DNA from: JAZTYK01 sp045636925
Lineage (GTDB): Bacteria; Bacillota; Clostridia; Oscillospirales; Butyricicoccaceae
Reading direction: 5' to 3'
NCBI GenBank assembly: GCA_045636925.1
Contig: JAZTYK010000029.1
Span: forward strand, 1 to 42,160
Length of the DNA stretch: 42,160 nucleotides
Part shown: positions 1-7,377 of the stretch, piece by piece
Layout of the letters: each line of letters starts with the position of its first letter
How positions within the stretch are numbered: the first letter of the stretch is position 1
Made by a program: the position numbers and the translations under genes
Notes under the pieces: model-generated
Databases searched by the model: none
Told to the model about the DNA's origin: nothing
The model's input: only the letters and a program-made list of their open reading frames with translations

Positions 1-290
1 GTGGCGTATACCGCAACAGTGCTTGCTACCGATATGATTCTCTGCGGTACTACGAAGTCTACAATTATCGTCCCGAAAGCCCCATTATTCGGGTAGGAAC
101 AGACTTCCGCGAAGTCAGTGTTGTGGTAAAGGCTGAGGAAAAAGACGAGATCATCCGCTTTTTGGAAAACAAGGGCGTGCATGAAGTGGCACTTTATCGC
201 CGCAACATGCGAAAGGACGCGGAAAAAATGGAAGCTCGCCGTCAACAGCGCAAGGAAAACCGCGCACAAGCCAAGAAAACCGGCAAATAA
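1..290 (+). CDS. C-terminal end of an unrecognised protein (5' truncated)
   Basis: An open frame runs in from the left edge (codons from base 3) and ends at TAA 288-290, giving about 95 residues. It has a beta-rich part containing VYNYRPESPIIRVG and SVVVKAEEKDEIIRFLENKG, then a strongly basic tail rich in Lys, Arg, Gln and Ala. A Rho-independent terminator follows directly, which supports a real gene end. I do not recognise the family. The basic tail would suit nucleic-acid or membrane-surface contact, but that is only inference. The start and N-terminal domain lie outside the window. Confidence 0.6.
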   Translation, partial: GVYRNSACYRYDSLRYYEVYNYRPESPIIRVGTDFREVSVVVKAEEKDEIIRFLENKGVHEVALYRRNMRKDAEKMEARRQQRKENRAQAKKTGK

Positions 291-296
291 CAACAA

Positions 297-330
297 AAAA
301 GGTGGCAATCCTCAATGCCACCTTTTCATT
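297..330 (+). terminator. Rho-independent terminator
   Basis: An 11-bp stem (AAAAGGTGGCA at 297-307, TGCCACCTTTT at 316-326) encloses an 8-base loop and runs into a T-rich tract. It lies 6 bases after the stop of the truncated first gene and only 24 bases before the start of the phosphatase gene. Confidence 0.85.
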
Positions 331-350
331 TTCAGGGAAGGAGCAGCTGT

Positions 351-1070
351 ATGATTTATGTGACTGCAGATCTTCATGGATACCCGTTTTCGGCATTTCA
401 GTCCTTGCTGGAGAAAGCAGAATTTGGCGAAGATGATTTTTTGTTTATTCTGGGTGATGTGATCGACCGTGGCGAGGACGGAGTAGAATACTTAAAATGG
501 CTGCTTCAGCAGCCGAATGCGCAGCTTTTGCTGGGAAATCACGAGGCCATGCTGCTGTCCTGCGATTTCCTGTTCCAGGAGGTTACCGAAGAATCCGTGG
601 ATGCTTTAACCGCAGACAAGCTGCGCCTGCTTTCCACCTGGCAGCAAAACGGCGCAGAACCAACCTTGCGCGCTCTGCGGAAGCTGAATCGGGAAGATCC
701 GGATACCCTTGCTGACATTCTGGATTATCTGCGTGACGCGCCGCTGTATGAGGCGGTCAGCGCAGGAACGCGGGATTTTCTGCTGGTACACAGCGGGCTG
801 GGCGGGTTTGCACCCCAAAAGCGCATGCGGGATTACACCCCGGAAGAACTGCTGTGGCATAGACCGGAGCCCCAAGACCGATATTTTGACGATGTGATCA
901 CCGTGTTGGGGCACACACCTACCGGGTATTACAGCCCGGAATACCGTGGGCGGATGCTGCAAACAGATACCTGGCTGGATATCGACACCGGCGCCGGCAG
1001 CGGTATCGCTCCCATGCTGCTGCGGCTGGATGACCTGCAACCGTTTTATGTGACAGGGGACGAAACCTGA
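351..1070 (+). CDS. PPP-family metallophosphatase (serine/threonine phosphatase-like)
   Basis: This 239-residue calcineurin-like phosphoesterase has the whole PPP signature set: DLHG (D7, H9), GDVIDRG (D36, D39, R40), GNHE (N63, H64), a histidine at H147 in LLVHSG, and GHTPTG (H188). These residues bind two metal ions. Related bacterial enzymes are protein phosphatases or diadenosine tetraphosphatases, and the sequence does not decide between them. I chose ATG 351 because GGGAAGGAG ends 7 bases before it; an in-frame ATG at 315 lies inside the preceding terminator. No signal peptide is seen, so the enzyme is cytoplasmic. No promoter is evident between the terminator and the start. Confidence 0.85.
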   Translation: MIYVTADLHGYPFSAFQSLLEKAEFGEDDFLFILGDVIDRGEDGVEYLKWLLQQPNAQLLLGNHEAMLLSCDFLFQEVTEESVDALTADKLRLLSTWQQNGAEPTLRALRKLNREDPDTLADILDYLRDAPLYEAVSAGTRDFLLVHSGLGGFAPQKRMRDYTPEELLWHRPEPQDRYFDDVITVLGHTPTGYYSPEYRGRMLQTDTWLDIDTGAGSGIAPMLLRLDDLQPFYVTGDET

Positions 1071-1097
1071 TCACGATTCTGCAAAAACAGAATACAA

Positions 1098-1130
1098 AAA
1101 AGGCGATATCCGTCACGGATATCGCCTTTT
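1098..1130. terminator. Bidirectional Rho-independent terminator
   Basis: A 15-bp perfect stem (AAAAGGCGATATCCG at 1098-1112 and its complement at 1116-1130) has a 3-base loop and A/T tracts on both sides. It lies between the convergent phosphatase and M55 genes and can end both transcripts. Confidence 0.9.
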
Positions 1131-1141
1131 AAATGCAGTTT

Positions 1142-1942
1142 TTAGAAGATGAACAGCACAGCGCGCAGGACCTCAATTAGATCATCGGTCTGCAGACGGA
1201 CGGTGCGGTCACCAATCAGCTCGCAGCCGGGATAGTAAGACATCTTGACGGCTACGGGGTGCTCTTTATAGCTGATCTCCAGATCAAAATGATCGGGCAC
1301 AGAGGTGCAAGCAGCCTTGCTCAGATCCTGCTTCAGGGCAGCCTCGGCAGCGTCCTTGATGCGCTGGCAGGCTACTTCGGGGGTCAGGCTGCGGGTGCAG
1401 CCGCCCAGACCGTCCTTGACGGCGACGGTCTTCAGCATGGGGTGCAGCCAGTCGCTCATCTCACACAGGGCTCTGTCACCGGCCAGCAGTACAGTAGGGA
1501 CACCCACGGAGGCGGCAGCCCAGCTGTACAGCATAAACTCGCTGCAGGGCTCGCCGTTCAGGGTGATACGGGTGGTCTTGGTGCTATAGGTGTGGGACAG
1601 GGGGTTTTCGTTGGTGCCGGCGGGGGAGTGGTAGCCGACGAAGAAAGCGGCATCAAAGGTCTCGTCCACACCGTAGGCCATAGAGAAAGGCAGGCCGGCG
1701 CCGCCGCGAATCAGCTCTACGCAGGCGGGAAGCTGGGTAATGTCAATGTTGCGGGAGCTGCCGTGGGCATCCTTGATCCGGATATAGTCTGCGCCGGCGG
1801 CAATGGCACCTTCGCAGGCAGCCTTGACTTCGGCGGTCATCTGGCGGCAGGCAGCCTCATAGCCGGGCTTGGTGGCGCCGGTCTCGTCCCAGGAGGTAGT
1901 ACCGACGATGCCTTCAATATCTGCACTGATAAATACTCTCAT
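1142..1942 (-). CDS. M55 family metallopeptidase, DppA-like D-aminopeptidase (copy 1)
   Basis: This 266-residue protein matches the zinc-dependent D-aminopeptidase family M55, typified by Bacillus DppA, which releases N-terminal D-amino acids such as D-Ala from peptides. Visible metal and active-site candidates are D8 and E10 (SADIEG), D58 and H60 (KDAH), H105 (GYHSPAG), H117 and E135. The length is normal for the family, and no signal peptide is present, so it is cytoplasmic. The start ATG has TAAGGAGG upstream, overlapping the stop codon of the adjacent paralogue, with a 12-base gap. The pair is therefore one operon from a tandem duplication. A role in recycling D-Ala peptides from peptidoglycan is inference; no peptide transporter is next to it. 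Confidence 0.9.
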   Translation of the reverse strand: MRVFISADIEGIVGTTSWDETGATKPGYEAACRQMTAEVKAACEGAIAAGADYIRIKDAHGSSRNIDITQLPACVELIRGGAGLPFSMAYGVDETFDAAFFVGYHSPAGTNENPLSHTYSTKTTRITLNGEPCSEFMLYSWAAASVGVPTVLLAGDRALCEMSDWLHPMLKTVAVKDGLGGCTRSLTPEVACQRIKDAAEAALKQDLSKAACTSVPDHFDLEISYKEHPVAVKMSYYPGCELIGDRTVRLQTDDLIEVLRAVLFIF

Positions 1943-1954
1943 GATAGTCCCTCC

Positions 1955-2752
1955 TTAGAAAATGAAGCAAACAGCCCGCAGAACCTCAAAGAAATCATCG
2001 GTCTCAAAGCGGACGGTGCGGTCGCCGATCAGCTGGCAGCCGGGGAAGCTGGAACGCAGCACGGCAGGTGCGTGTTCTTTGTAGCTGATTTCCAGTTCAA
2101 AATAAGGAGGCAGTTCGATGCCGGCCTTGGAGAGATCCTGCTTCAGTGCGGCTTCGGCAGCTTCTTTGATGCGCTTGGTAGCCAGACCGGGGTTGATGCT
2201 GCGGGTGCAGCCGCCCAGACCGTCCTTAACGGCAACGGTCTTCAGCATGGGATGCATGTCAGCACTCAGCTGGCACAGTGCCTTGTCGCCGGAAAGCAGC
2301 ACGGTGGGAACACCCACGGAAGCGGCAGCCCAGCTGTACAGCATAAACTCGCTGCAAGGCTCACCGTTCAGGGTGATGCGGGTGGTCTTGGTGGTAAAGG
2401 TATGGGACAGGGGATTGCCGTTGGTGCCGGCGGGGGAGTGATAACCCACGAACATGGCAGCGTCAAAGCTTTCGTCCACGCCATAGGCCATGGAGAAGGG
2501 GTGGCCGCTCCAACCGCGGATCACTTCTACACACTCGGGCAGCTGGGTGATGTCAATGTTGCGACCGCTGTCATGGGCATCCTTCACCAGAATGTAATCT
2601 GCGCCGGCAGCAATGGCGCCTTCACAGGCGGCCTTGACCTCGGCGGTCATCTGACGGCAAGCAGCTTCATAGCCGGGGCAACCGATTTCGGTTTCATCCC
2701 AGGCAGTGGTGCCGGTGACACCTTCAATGTCTGCGCTGATGAATACTTTCAT
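1955..2752 (-). CDS. M55 family metallopeptidase, DppA-like D-aminopeptidase (copy 2)
   Basis: This 265-residue paralogue is about three quarters identical by eye to its downstream neighbour. It keeps the same zinc-site residues: D8, E10, the KDAH motif, GYHSPAG and NPLSH. I chose ATG 2752 (MKVFIS) over an in-frame ATG at 2773, because TAGGAGGAG sits 6 bases before 2752 and MKVFISADIEG aligns with the paralogue's start. Both copies end in the same short Phe-Ile-Phe tail. The two differ most in residues about 20-30 and 195-225, which could change substrate or oligomer contacts. It is the first gene of the two-gene operon and carries the promoter and palindrome described upstream. Confidence 0.9.
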   Translation of the reverse strand: MKVFISADIEGVTGTTAWDETEIGCPGYEAACRQMTAEVKAACEGAIAAGADYILVKDAHDSGRNIDITQLPECVEVIRGWSGHPFSMAYGVDESFDAAMFVGYHSPAGTNGNPLSHTFTTKTTRITLNGEPCSEFMLYSWAAASVGVPTVLLSGDKALCQLSADMHPMLKTVAVKDGLGGCTRSINPGLATKRIKEAAEAALKQDLSKAGIELPPYFELEISYKEHAPAVLRSSFPGCQLIGDRTVRFETDDFFEVLRAVCFIF

Positions 2753-2789
2753 GGAAACTCCTCCTATATTCATGCAAAAATAAAATACA

Positions 2790-2821
2790 ATGACCTTGTG
2801 GGACTAGCCCACAAGGTCATT
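2790..2821 (-). promoter_or_regulatory. Long perfect palindrome at the M55 transcription start (operator, 5' hairpin or terminator)
   Basis: The arms AATGACCTTGTGGG and CCCACAAGGTCATT pair perfectly around 5 bases (2803-2807). On the minus strand the first arm begins inside the -10 box of the M55 promoter, so the predicted RNA start falls within the repeat. A T-rich stretch (to about 2776) follows it. It may be a repressor operator, a 5'-terminal mRNA stem, or a terminator for the upstream terminase gene. Sequence alone does not settle which. Confidence 0.7.
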
Positions 2822-2847
2822 ATAGCAAAGGAGCTTTTTCTTTACAA
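2819..2847 (-). promoter_or_regulatory. Sigma-A-type promoter of the M55 operon
   Basis: On the minus strand TTGTAA (2842-2847) and TATAAT (2819-2824) are separated by exactly 17 bases. The box pair lies just after the terminase stop and about 65 bases before the M55 start. Confidence 0.7.
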
Positions 2848-2855
2848 GAGCCAAA

Positions 2856-4412
2856 TTACAGTCTTAAGCCATCCAGTGTGCGAAGCCGTCCCTGCCGTGC
2901 GCAAAGCTCCACAGCGCCCTGCAAGGCATCCGGTCCGTCGTCATGCCGTCCCAGGGGAAATTGCCGCAGCTGTTCCAGCAACAGAACATGCCCACGGGAA
3001 AAAAGCAGATATCCGTTGCGCACATAGGGCTGCAGAGACCGGATGCGGCTTTCTTTGCTGCCCCTCGCCTGCACCTCGCAAAGCGGCAGATATTCCCCGG
3101 CCTGTGCGCCGGCCTTGCGCAGCTGCTCTTTCAACAGCCACTGGAACTGATTGCTTTCGATCCCGAATAGCGTATAACCGCTGCCATACCGTTGTCGCAG
3201 TCCGGCGCTGTGCTGCAGAATGTCGGCGATCAGCACGTCGGGCGTCCGGCGGCGAAGGTCGGCATCCAGCACATACAGGGTGCCGGTGGATATTTCTTCT
3301 GCCAGGGTGATCAGTGCGGAATAGTCGCTGGTATCGGTCTTACCCAGGCTGGGGTCACAAAAGCCAAAAAAACGGAAACCGCGGGAAAAATCCACAGCGG
3401 CGGCGTCATAATACTGCAGCCAGCTTTCCGGAAACAGACAGGCTTCCGGATCTGTGGGCACATTTTGCATTTCCTGCCAGAACGCGCTTTCGCCTTCGGA
3501 CACCCGCATGCACATCAGGTCATAGTAGCTGAGCTTGGTGGGCCACAGCACGGCGGTGTCCCGCAACATCTCACGCTTGTGTTGTTGAAAAAAGTGCAGC
3601 GCCGTTGCTTCACGTTCTTCATCGGATAAGTCGGTATACATCGCCTGCCATGTTTCCCAAAGGTGGCTGTCAGAAAATCGCTCGATGGCCTGAAACCGCA
3701 GAGCGCGGTAGGCTGGATTCTTCAGCAGCCGCATCAGCAGGCTGTCGTAATGCAATGCCGTGCCAATGAAGACGATATCGGTGTAACGGTCACCCGCCTT
3801 GCTGACGGCGCCAAAGAACCAGGCGCTTAATTTTTCTCGACCTTCCCGCTGTCGCACTTCTTCATCATTCTCAATATCATCCAAAATGATCAGGTCCGGC
3901 CGTCTGGCACCGTTGCGGCGGCCGCGCAGCTTTTGCCCGCTGCCTACAGCATCGATCCGGCAGCCGTTTTGCAGCAGGATGGAACTGCTTTTCCACACCC
4001 GCCCTTTTTGCGAACCGAAGACCGCTGTAATCTCTTCATTGTCCTCCAGTTCAGCCTTCACCGCATCCAGAAAGGCAGCGGCCTGCGCCTCAGTATCGGA
4101 AACCAACAGAATATATTTCTTGTAGCCGTAAAGGGCAGCATGCAGTACGTTTTGCAGGCTCATTACGGTGGATTTTCCGTGCCCTCGGGGAGCGGCGATG
4201 ACCAATCTGCGTCCCTTTGCACGAAGAATCTTATTTAAGGATTCGTCCCGTGTAGGGTTTTTGCGCTTCATCACCAGAATCTGCCACTGTTGGCACAATG
4301 TGCGGTGAAACCTGGGTGGACGGCAGGTGAAATAATGGGGCAGAAAATGCCGCCCGAACTCCAGTGGTGACCGTGCACAGTGGCTTTTAAGCTGTGCCGG
4401 GGTCAGCGCCAT
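2856..4412 (-). CDS. Phage-type terminase large subunit (orphan)
   Basis: This 518-residue protein has the terminase large subunit layout: an N-terminal packaging ATPase and a C-terminal RNase-H-like nuclease. Seen are Walker A PRGHGKST (75-82), Walker B LIILDD (174-179), a coupling-motif candidate FIGTAL (215-220), and acidic nuclease residues D353 (FCDPSLG), E419 and the DDGPDA cluster (491-496). Everything needed for activity appears intact. No small terminase, portal, capsid or integrase gene is nearby, so it is an orphan rather than part of a visible prophage. ATG 4412 (MALTPAQ) has only a GAGGG-like site. A much better ribosome site drives an overlapping short frame at 4459, so the true N-terminus is uncertain. 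Domestication for a host role is inference. Confidence 0.85.
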   Translation of the reverse strand: MALTPAQLKSHCARSPLEFGRHFLPHYFTCRPPRFHRTLCQQWQILVMKRKNPTRDESLNKILRAKGRRLVIAAPRGHGKSTVMSLQNVLHAALYGYKKYILLVSDTEAQAAAFLDAVKAELEDNEEITAVFGSQKGRVWKSSSILLQNGCRIDAVGSGQKLRGRRNGARRPDLIILDDIENDEEVRQREGREKLSAWFFGAVSKAGDRYTDIVFIGTALHYDSLLMRLLKNPAYRALRFQAIERFSDSHLWETWQAMYTDLSDEEREATALHFFQQHKREMLRDTAVLWPTKLSYYDLMCMRVSEGESAFWQEMQNVPTDPEACLFPESWLQYYDAAAVDFSRGFRFFGFCDPSLGKTDTSDYSALITLAEEISTGTLYVLDADLRRRTPDVLIADILQHSAGLRQRYGSGYTLFGIESNQFQWLLKEQLRKAGAQAGEYLPLCEVQARGSKESRIRSLQPYVRNGYLLFSRGHVLLLEQLRQFPLGRHDDGPDALQGAVELCARQGRLRTLDGLRL

Positions 4413-4459
4413 CTGTCCCTCTGTCCCGCAGCCCCGGCGAGGGATGAATACAGATTCAT
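4403..4459 (-). other. 18-codon leader ORF overlapping the terminase start, or a frameshifted true N-terminus
   Basis: ATG 4459-4457 follows a strong GGAAAGGAG site at an 8-base distance. It opens an 18-codon frame, MNLYSSLAGAAGQRDRWR, whose TGA (4405-4403) overlaps the terminase ATG (4412-4410). This may be a coupled leader peptide. Alternatively, one lost base would join RDRW directly to ALTPAQ and make this the real terminase N-terminus. The terminase gene has no equally good ribosome site of its own. Confidence 0.45.
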
Positions 4460-4539
4460 GGGTATCACTCCTTTCCAGGGCAACATACCACATATCCGCA
4501 GAAATCAACAGGGAAGCGGCGCTCTTGACAGAGGAAACA

Positions 4540-4574
4540 GTCGTAAAAGAAAAAGAGCAGACCGAAGTCTGCTC
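4540..4574 (-). terminator. Rho-independent terminator after the small spoIIE-linked gene
   Basis: On the minus strand GAGCAGAC (4567-4574), a 4-base TTCG loop and GTCTGCTC (4555-4562) are followed by TTTTTCTTTT. The stem overlaps the stop codon of the small membrane-protein gene and separates it from the terminase gene. Confidence 0.85.
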
Positions 4575-4851
4575 AAATGAGAAGGGAGGATAGGTACCAA
4601 GCCAGTCCGGTGAGGGCGCAGCCGGCGGAGAAGGCTGCCCAGGGGTTGTGCAGCCGTTGCCACAGCCGCTTCCGTGACACGGTGTTGACGCAGTATTGCG
4701 CAGCCAGGGTGTCCGCCAGAGACAGCATCTCGCCGGGACTGGAAAGCTCAGTGTGCGTTGAGGTGGGAGAAAGAATAAAAATGGCCTGCTCGAAGCTTTT
4801 ATTCTCCGAGGGCATGACGATAACGGCTTGTTTTGCAGTGCCTTTGACCAT
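4573..4851 (-). CDS. Small tail-anchored membrane protein linked to spoIIE
   Basis: This 92-residue protein starts at ATG 4851 with AAGGAGG 7 bases upstream. It has a polar N-terminal part with a VIVMPSENKSFEQAIFIL segment, a basic stretch (SRKRLWQRL, 59-67), and one hydrophobic helix at the extreme C-terminus (about 72-92), as in a tail-anchored protein. It lies 52 bases after spoIIE on the same strand and is closed by its own terminator, so it is probably co-transcribed with spoIIE. From memory it resembles short clostridial proteins of unknown function that are sometimes labelled translation initiation factor 2. That label has no support here. A link to sporulation is inferred only from position. 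Confidence 0.75.
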   Translation of the reverse strand: MVKGTAKQAVIVMPSENKSFEQAIFILSPTSTHTELSSPGEMLSLADTLAAQYCVNTVSRKRLWQRLHNPWAAFSAGCALTGLAWYLSSLLI

Positions 4852-4903
4852 GAATATACCTCCTTGGAAAGATTATCCATAGTGTTGGCGCCTTTTTGCC
4901 GGT

Positions 4904-7183
4904 TTATGCCTGGGCAGCAAAAAAATCAGCGGCCAGTAATGTGCAGTCATCCGGTACGCCGTCCTTGGCGGCCAAATCCATCAATCGATCGCAAAGCTGA
5001 TCCAGGTCTTCTGTGCAGGCGTGTTCCAGTGTTTTTCGCACACCAATGGATTCCCATAACCCGTCAGACAGCAGAAGAATCCGATCCCCGGGCAGCAAGG
5101 TCAGTGCCTGCGGCCCCGGAGAGGCGGCATCTTCCAAGCCGGCAGGCAGGTGCGAGGAGGTAAGCTTTTGCACCTTGTTGCCCCGAAAGAGCAGGCTGGG
5201 AGCAGCGCCGTATTTCAGAAACAGAGATTCTCCGGTAAACAAATTGATTTCCAGCAGGTCCAGCGTCACGAATCCCCAGCGGGGGAAGCGGGCGGTGAGA
5301 ACGGGCAGTACCGCCTGAGTGCTTTCCGCCAGGCTGCAGCCGGAGGAGACAAACCCGCAAATCAAATCCAGTGCCCGACCTGAGGTGAACCCGGCGCTTG
5401 CGCCGGTGCCCATGCCGTCGGAAAGTAACAGCAGGCCGCGTCCGTCATCGGTGTGCAGATGCCGCAGGCTGTCTCCGGATTGGCTTTCGCCGGGCTTGCA
5501 GACGTTGCGGTGGGCAATGCGCAGAGAATAGGCCTCCTGTTGGCTGAAACGCAGCACATATCCACTGCGGCTCTCCAAATGCACCGGCGGCAACAGCAGC
5601 TTGCCCAGCGCGGTGCCCAAACTGCGGCGCAGCGCATCCTCATCGGTGTCCGGCTTTGTCTTGCATAGAAGCTCGATATGCAGGCGGCCGCTGCGGGTGT
5701 AGACTGCGGGAATGACATCAGAAATGTATGCCCGCGCCACCCGGGCAATCCGCTTTTCCAACGCAGGAAAGTATTCCTGCCCCAAGCCAAGGCTGCTCGC
5801 CAAATCCCGCAGCACACCCTGCAGCCCTTGGTATTGCTGTCGCATCAGCTTTTGCTGATCCTGCGCATGCAGCTGCGCGGCCTGGCGGCGCAGAAGACGG
5901 CGGTAGGCGTCATTGATAGCGGTGCATAACTGGCGGGGATGCAGACAACGGGCAGAAAAGTAGATGGGAAGATCGGTGCGATCCAGATTACCCTTTTGCT
6001 GCAGCGGCTTGGACAATGCAGAAAAAGCCTCCCGGGTGGACTGGTAATCCTGCTGCCAACAGCGGGACTGGGCAGCACAGCTGCGGCAGACCTCTGCTCC
6101 GGCCCGACGGCAAAGATGTGCCGGATCATCCTGGGGATCGGCTTGCAAATCATCCAGTGCCAAACCCAACGAGGCGATGGCGCTGGATACAGACTGCAGC
6201 AACTGCGCATTGCGGGCAGGGATGCCGGTGGGACGGGAAACACCTGTGCCGGAGGGGCAAAGCAGCCGCTCGATGCGTGCAAGCAGAGATTGCGGGAGGA
6301 ACAAATAAAGCAGGCAGCCGGTCACGCATTCTAAAAAACCGGATGCGGATATGGCGGGCAAAAAGCCCCACAGCAGTGAGCCGGAAAAGAAGAGGGAAAA
6401 AAGCAAGACCAGTTGCTGACGGCTGTGTGCGGTGATCCATGTGCGGACAAGACCGGTGCACAGCGCAGAAGAACAATATACCAAGCTGAAAAAAGGTGCG
6501 CTACCACCGGATAAATCCATGGTAATGCCCAGCAAAAGGCCTGCCGCGGCTGCCACGCCGCTGCCCAGAAATTGGGCGCAAAGCAACAGAATTGCCACGG
6601 ACAGGCAACGCGCCGGAGCGCAGATCGGCAGAGGGAGCAGACGGTGTAGCAGCAACAGGCTGCAGCAAACCGGCAGCATGAAAGCAAATCGGTGCAGGGG
6701 AGAGGCAGCCTGCCGGCAATGATACAGCGAAATTCCACCGCCCCAGCAGAGGCCGGCTTCGCAAAGCGCAAGAAGCAATGTGTCCGGACCCCGGGCGGCA
6801 AGGGGCAACTGCAGAAGCAGCAGGCCTATCGCAGCACAGAGCGGCAGCAACTGTCGCTGTTGCCGGGGAGAACGGGAGGAAAATATCAGGCGACAGGCAT
6901 AGGTCAGAAGCACCGCGGCGGCATGGGAAACACTGCTTTGCGGATCCAGCATGGCACCTGCAAAGGCCCCGGCTGCCGTGGCCAGCGGGTGAGGCAGGGC
7001 GGCTGCTGCCGCTGCACCCATGGGTGAAAGCCCCTTGAAGGGAGAAACAAAGGCGAACAGCAGACCGCATAAAGCAGAAAATGCATGGGTCAAGCCGGTG
7101 CGTAACCTGCGAGACTCGGCCAGATGCGTGCCGTTCAAGCTGCGGAGACGGGGAAGCTGTGGGAGATGACTGGGAATTGGCAC
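4904..7183 (-). CDS. spoIIE: Stage II sporulation protein E, SigF-activating PP2C phosphatase
   Basis: This 759-residue membrane phosphatase dephosphorylates the anti-anti-sigma factor SpoIIAA and so activates SigF in the forespore; it also localises to the polar septum. The N-terminal third is a run of hydrophobic helices. The middle has the family's cysteine cluster (CRRAGAEVCRSCAAQSRC). The last 180 residues form the PP2C-like domain with SDGMGTG (about 588-594), LLLSDGLWES (about 704-713) and DDCT (about 745-748), which contain the metal-binding aspartates. I chose GTG 7183 because AAAAGGAGGAC lies 6 bases before it; the frame extends upstream, but that part runs through the promoter region and is not protein-like. 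The small membrane-protein gene follows in the same transcript. Confidence 0.95.
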   Translation of the reverse strand: MPIPSHLPQLPRLRSLNGTHLAESRRLRTGLTHAFSALCGLLFAFVSPFKGLSPMGAAAAAALPHPLATAAGAFAGAMLDPQSSVSHAAAVLLTYACRLIFSSRSPRQQRQLLPLCAAIGLLLLQLPLAARGPDTLLLALCEAGLCWGGGISLYHCRQAASPLHRFAFMLPVCCSLLLLHRLLPLPICAPARCLSVAILLLCAQFLGSGVAAAAGLLLGITMDLSGGSAPFFSLVYCSSALCTGLVRTWITAHSRQQLVLLFSLFFSGSLLWGFLPAISASGFLECVTGCLLYLFLPQSLLARIERLLCPSGTGVSRPTGIPARNAQLLQSVSSAIASLGLALDDLQADPQDDPAHLCRRAGAEVCRSCAAQSRCWQQDYQSTREAFSALSKPLQQKGNLDRTDLPIYFSARCLHPRQLCTAINDAYRRLLRRQAAQLHAQDQQKLMRQQYQGLQGVLRDLASSLGLGQEYFPALEKRIARVARAYISDVIPAVYTRSGRLHIELLCKTKPDTDEDALRRSLGTALGKLLLPPVHLESRSGYVLRFSQQEAYSLRIAHRNVCKPGESQSGDSLRHLHTDDGRGLLLLSDGMGTGASAGFTSGRALDLICGFVSSGCSLAESTQAVLPVLTARFPRWGFVTLDLLEINLFTGESLFLKYGAAPSLLFRGNKVQKLTSSHLPAGLEDAASPGPQALTLLPGDRILLLSDGLWESIGVRKTLEHACTEDLDQLCDRLMDLAAKDGVPDDCTLLAADFFAAQA

Positions 7184-7213
7184 GGGCTTGTCCTCCTTTT
7201 GTAAACTGCTTGC

Positions 7214-7219
7214 ATTATA
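7214..7219 (-). promoter_or_regulatory. Probable -10 box of the spoIIE promoter
   Basis: A perfect TATAAT lies on the minus strand 30 bases before the spoIIE GTG. No good -35 box is found 17 bases upstream. That is usual for Spo0A-activated promoters, but I could not see a clear 0A box either. Confidence 0.4.
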
Positions 7220-7294
7220 CGAAGGGTTTGCTGCAAAATCCGCCGGGAAATGACGTGGGAAATAGGTTTTGCAGGAAAAAACGTCTTTTTTCCG

Positions 7295-7323
7295 TTGCCA
7301 AATGGTGCATATTCCCTTATAAT
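7295..7323 (+). promoter_or_regulatory. Sigma-A-type promoter of the MFS transporter gene
   Basis: TTGCCA (7295-7300) and TATAAT (7318-7323) have a 17-base spacer and lie 55 bases before the transporter ATG, in the region divergent from spoIIE. Confidence 0.8.
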
Positions 7324-7377
7324 GAAGGCAGAAATCCCCGCGGGAGATGTATGCCCCGGGAGAAACGAGGAACACAT

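Noticed and set aside
1259..3310. 683-codon plus-strand open frame opposite the two M55 genes and the terminase end
   Set aside because: Its two halves mirror the duplicated M55 genes, it crosses the M55 promoter and palindrome, and its product is low-complexity Gly/Ala-rich; it is the shadow of the real minus-strand genes.
2856..4412. A prophage around the terminase gene
   Set aside because: No small terminase, portal, capsid, tail, lysis, integrase or attachment-site repeat is visible; the neighbours are host genes.
4413..4880. N-terminal extension of the terminase frame upstream of 4412
   Set aside because: It runs through a terminator and across the small membrane-protein gene in another frame, and its sequence is not protein-like.
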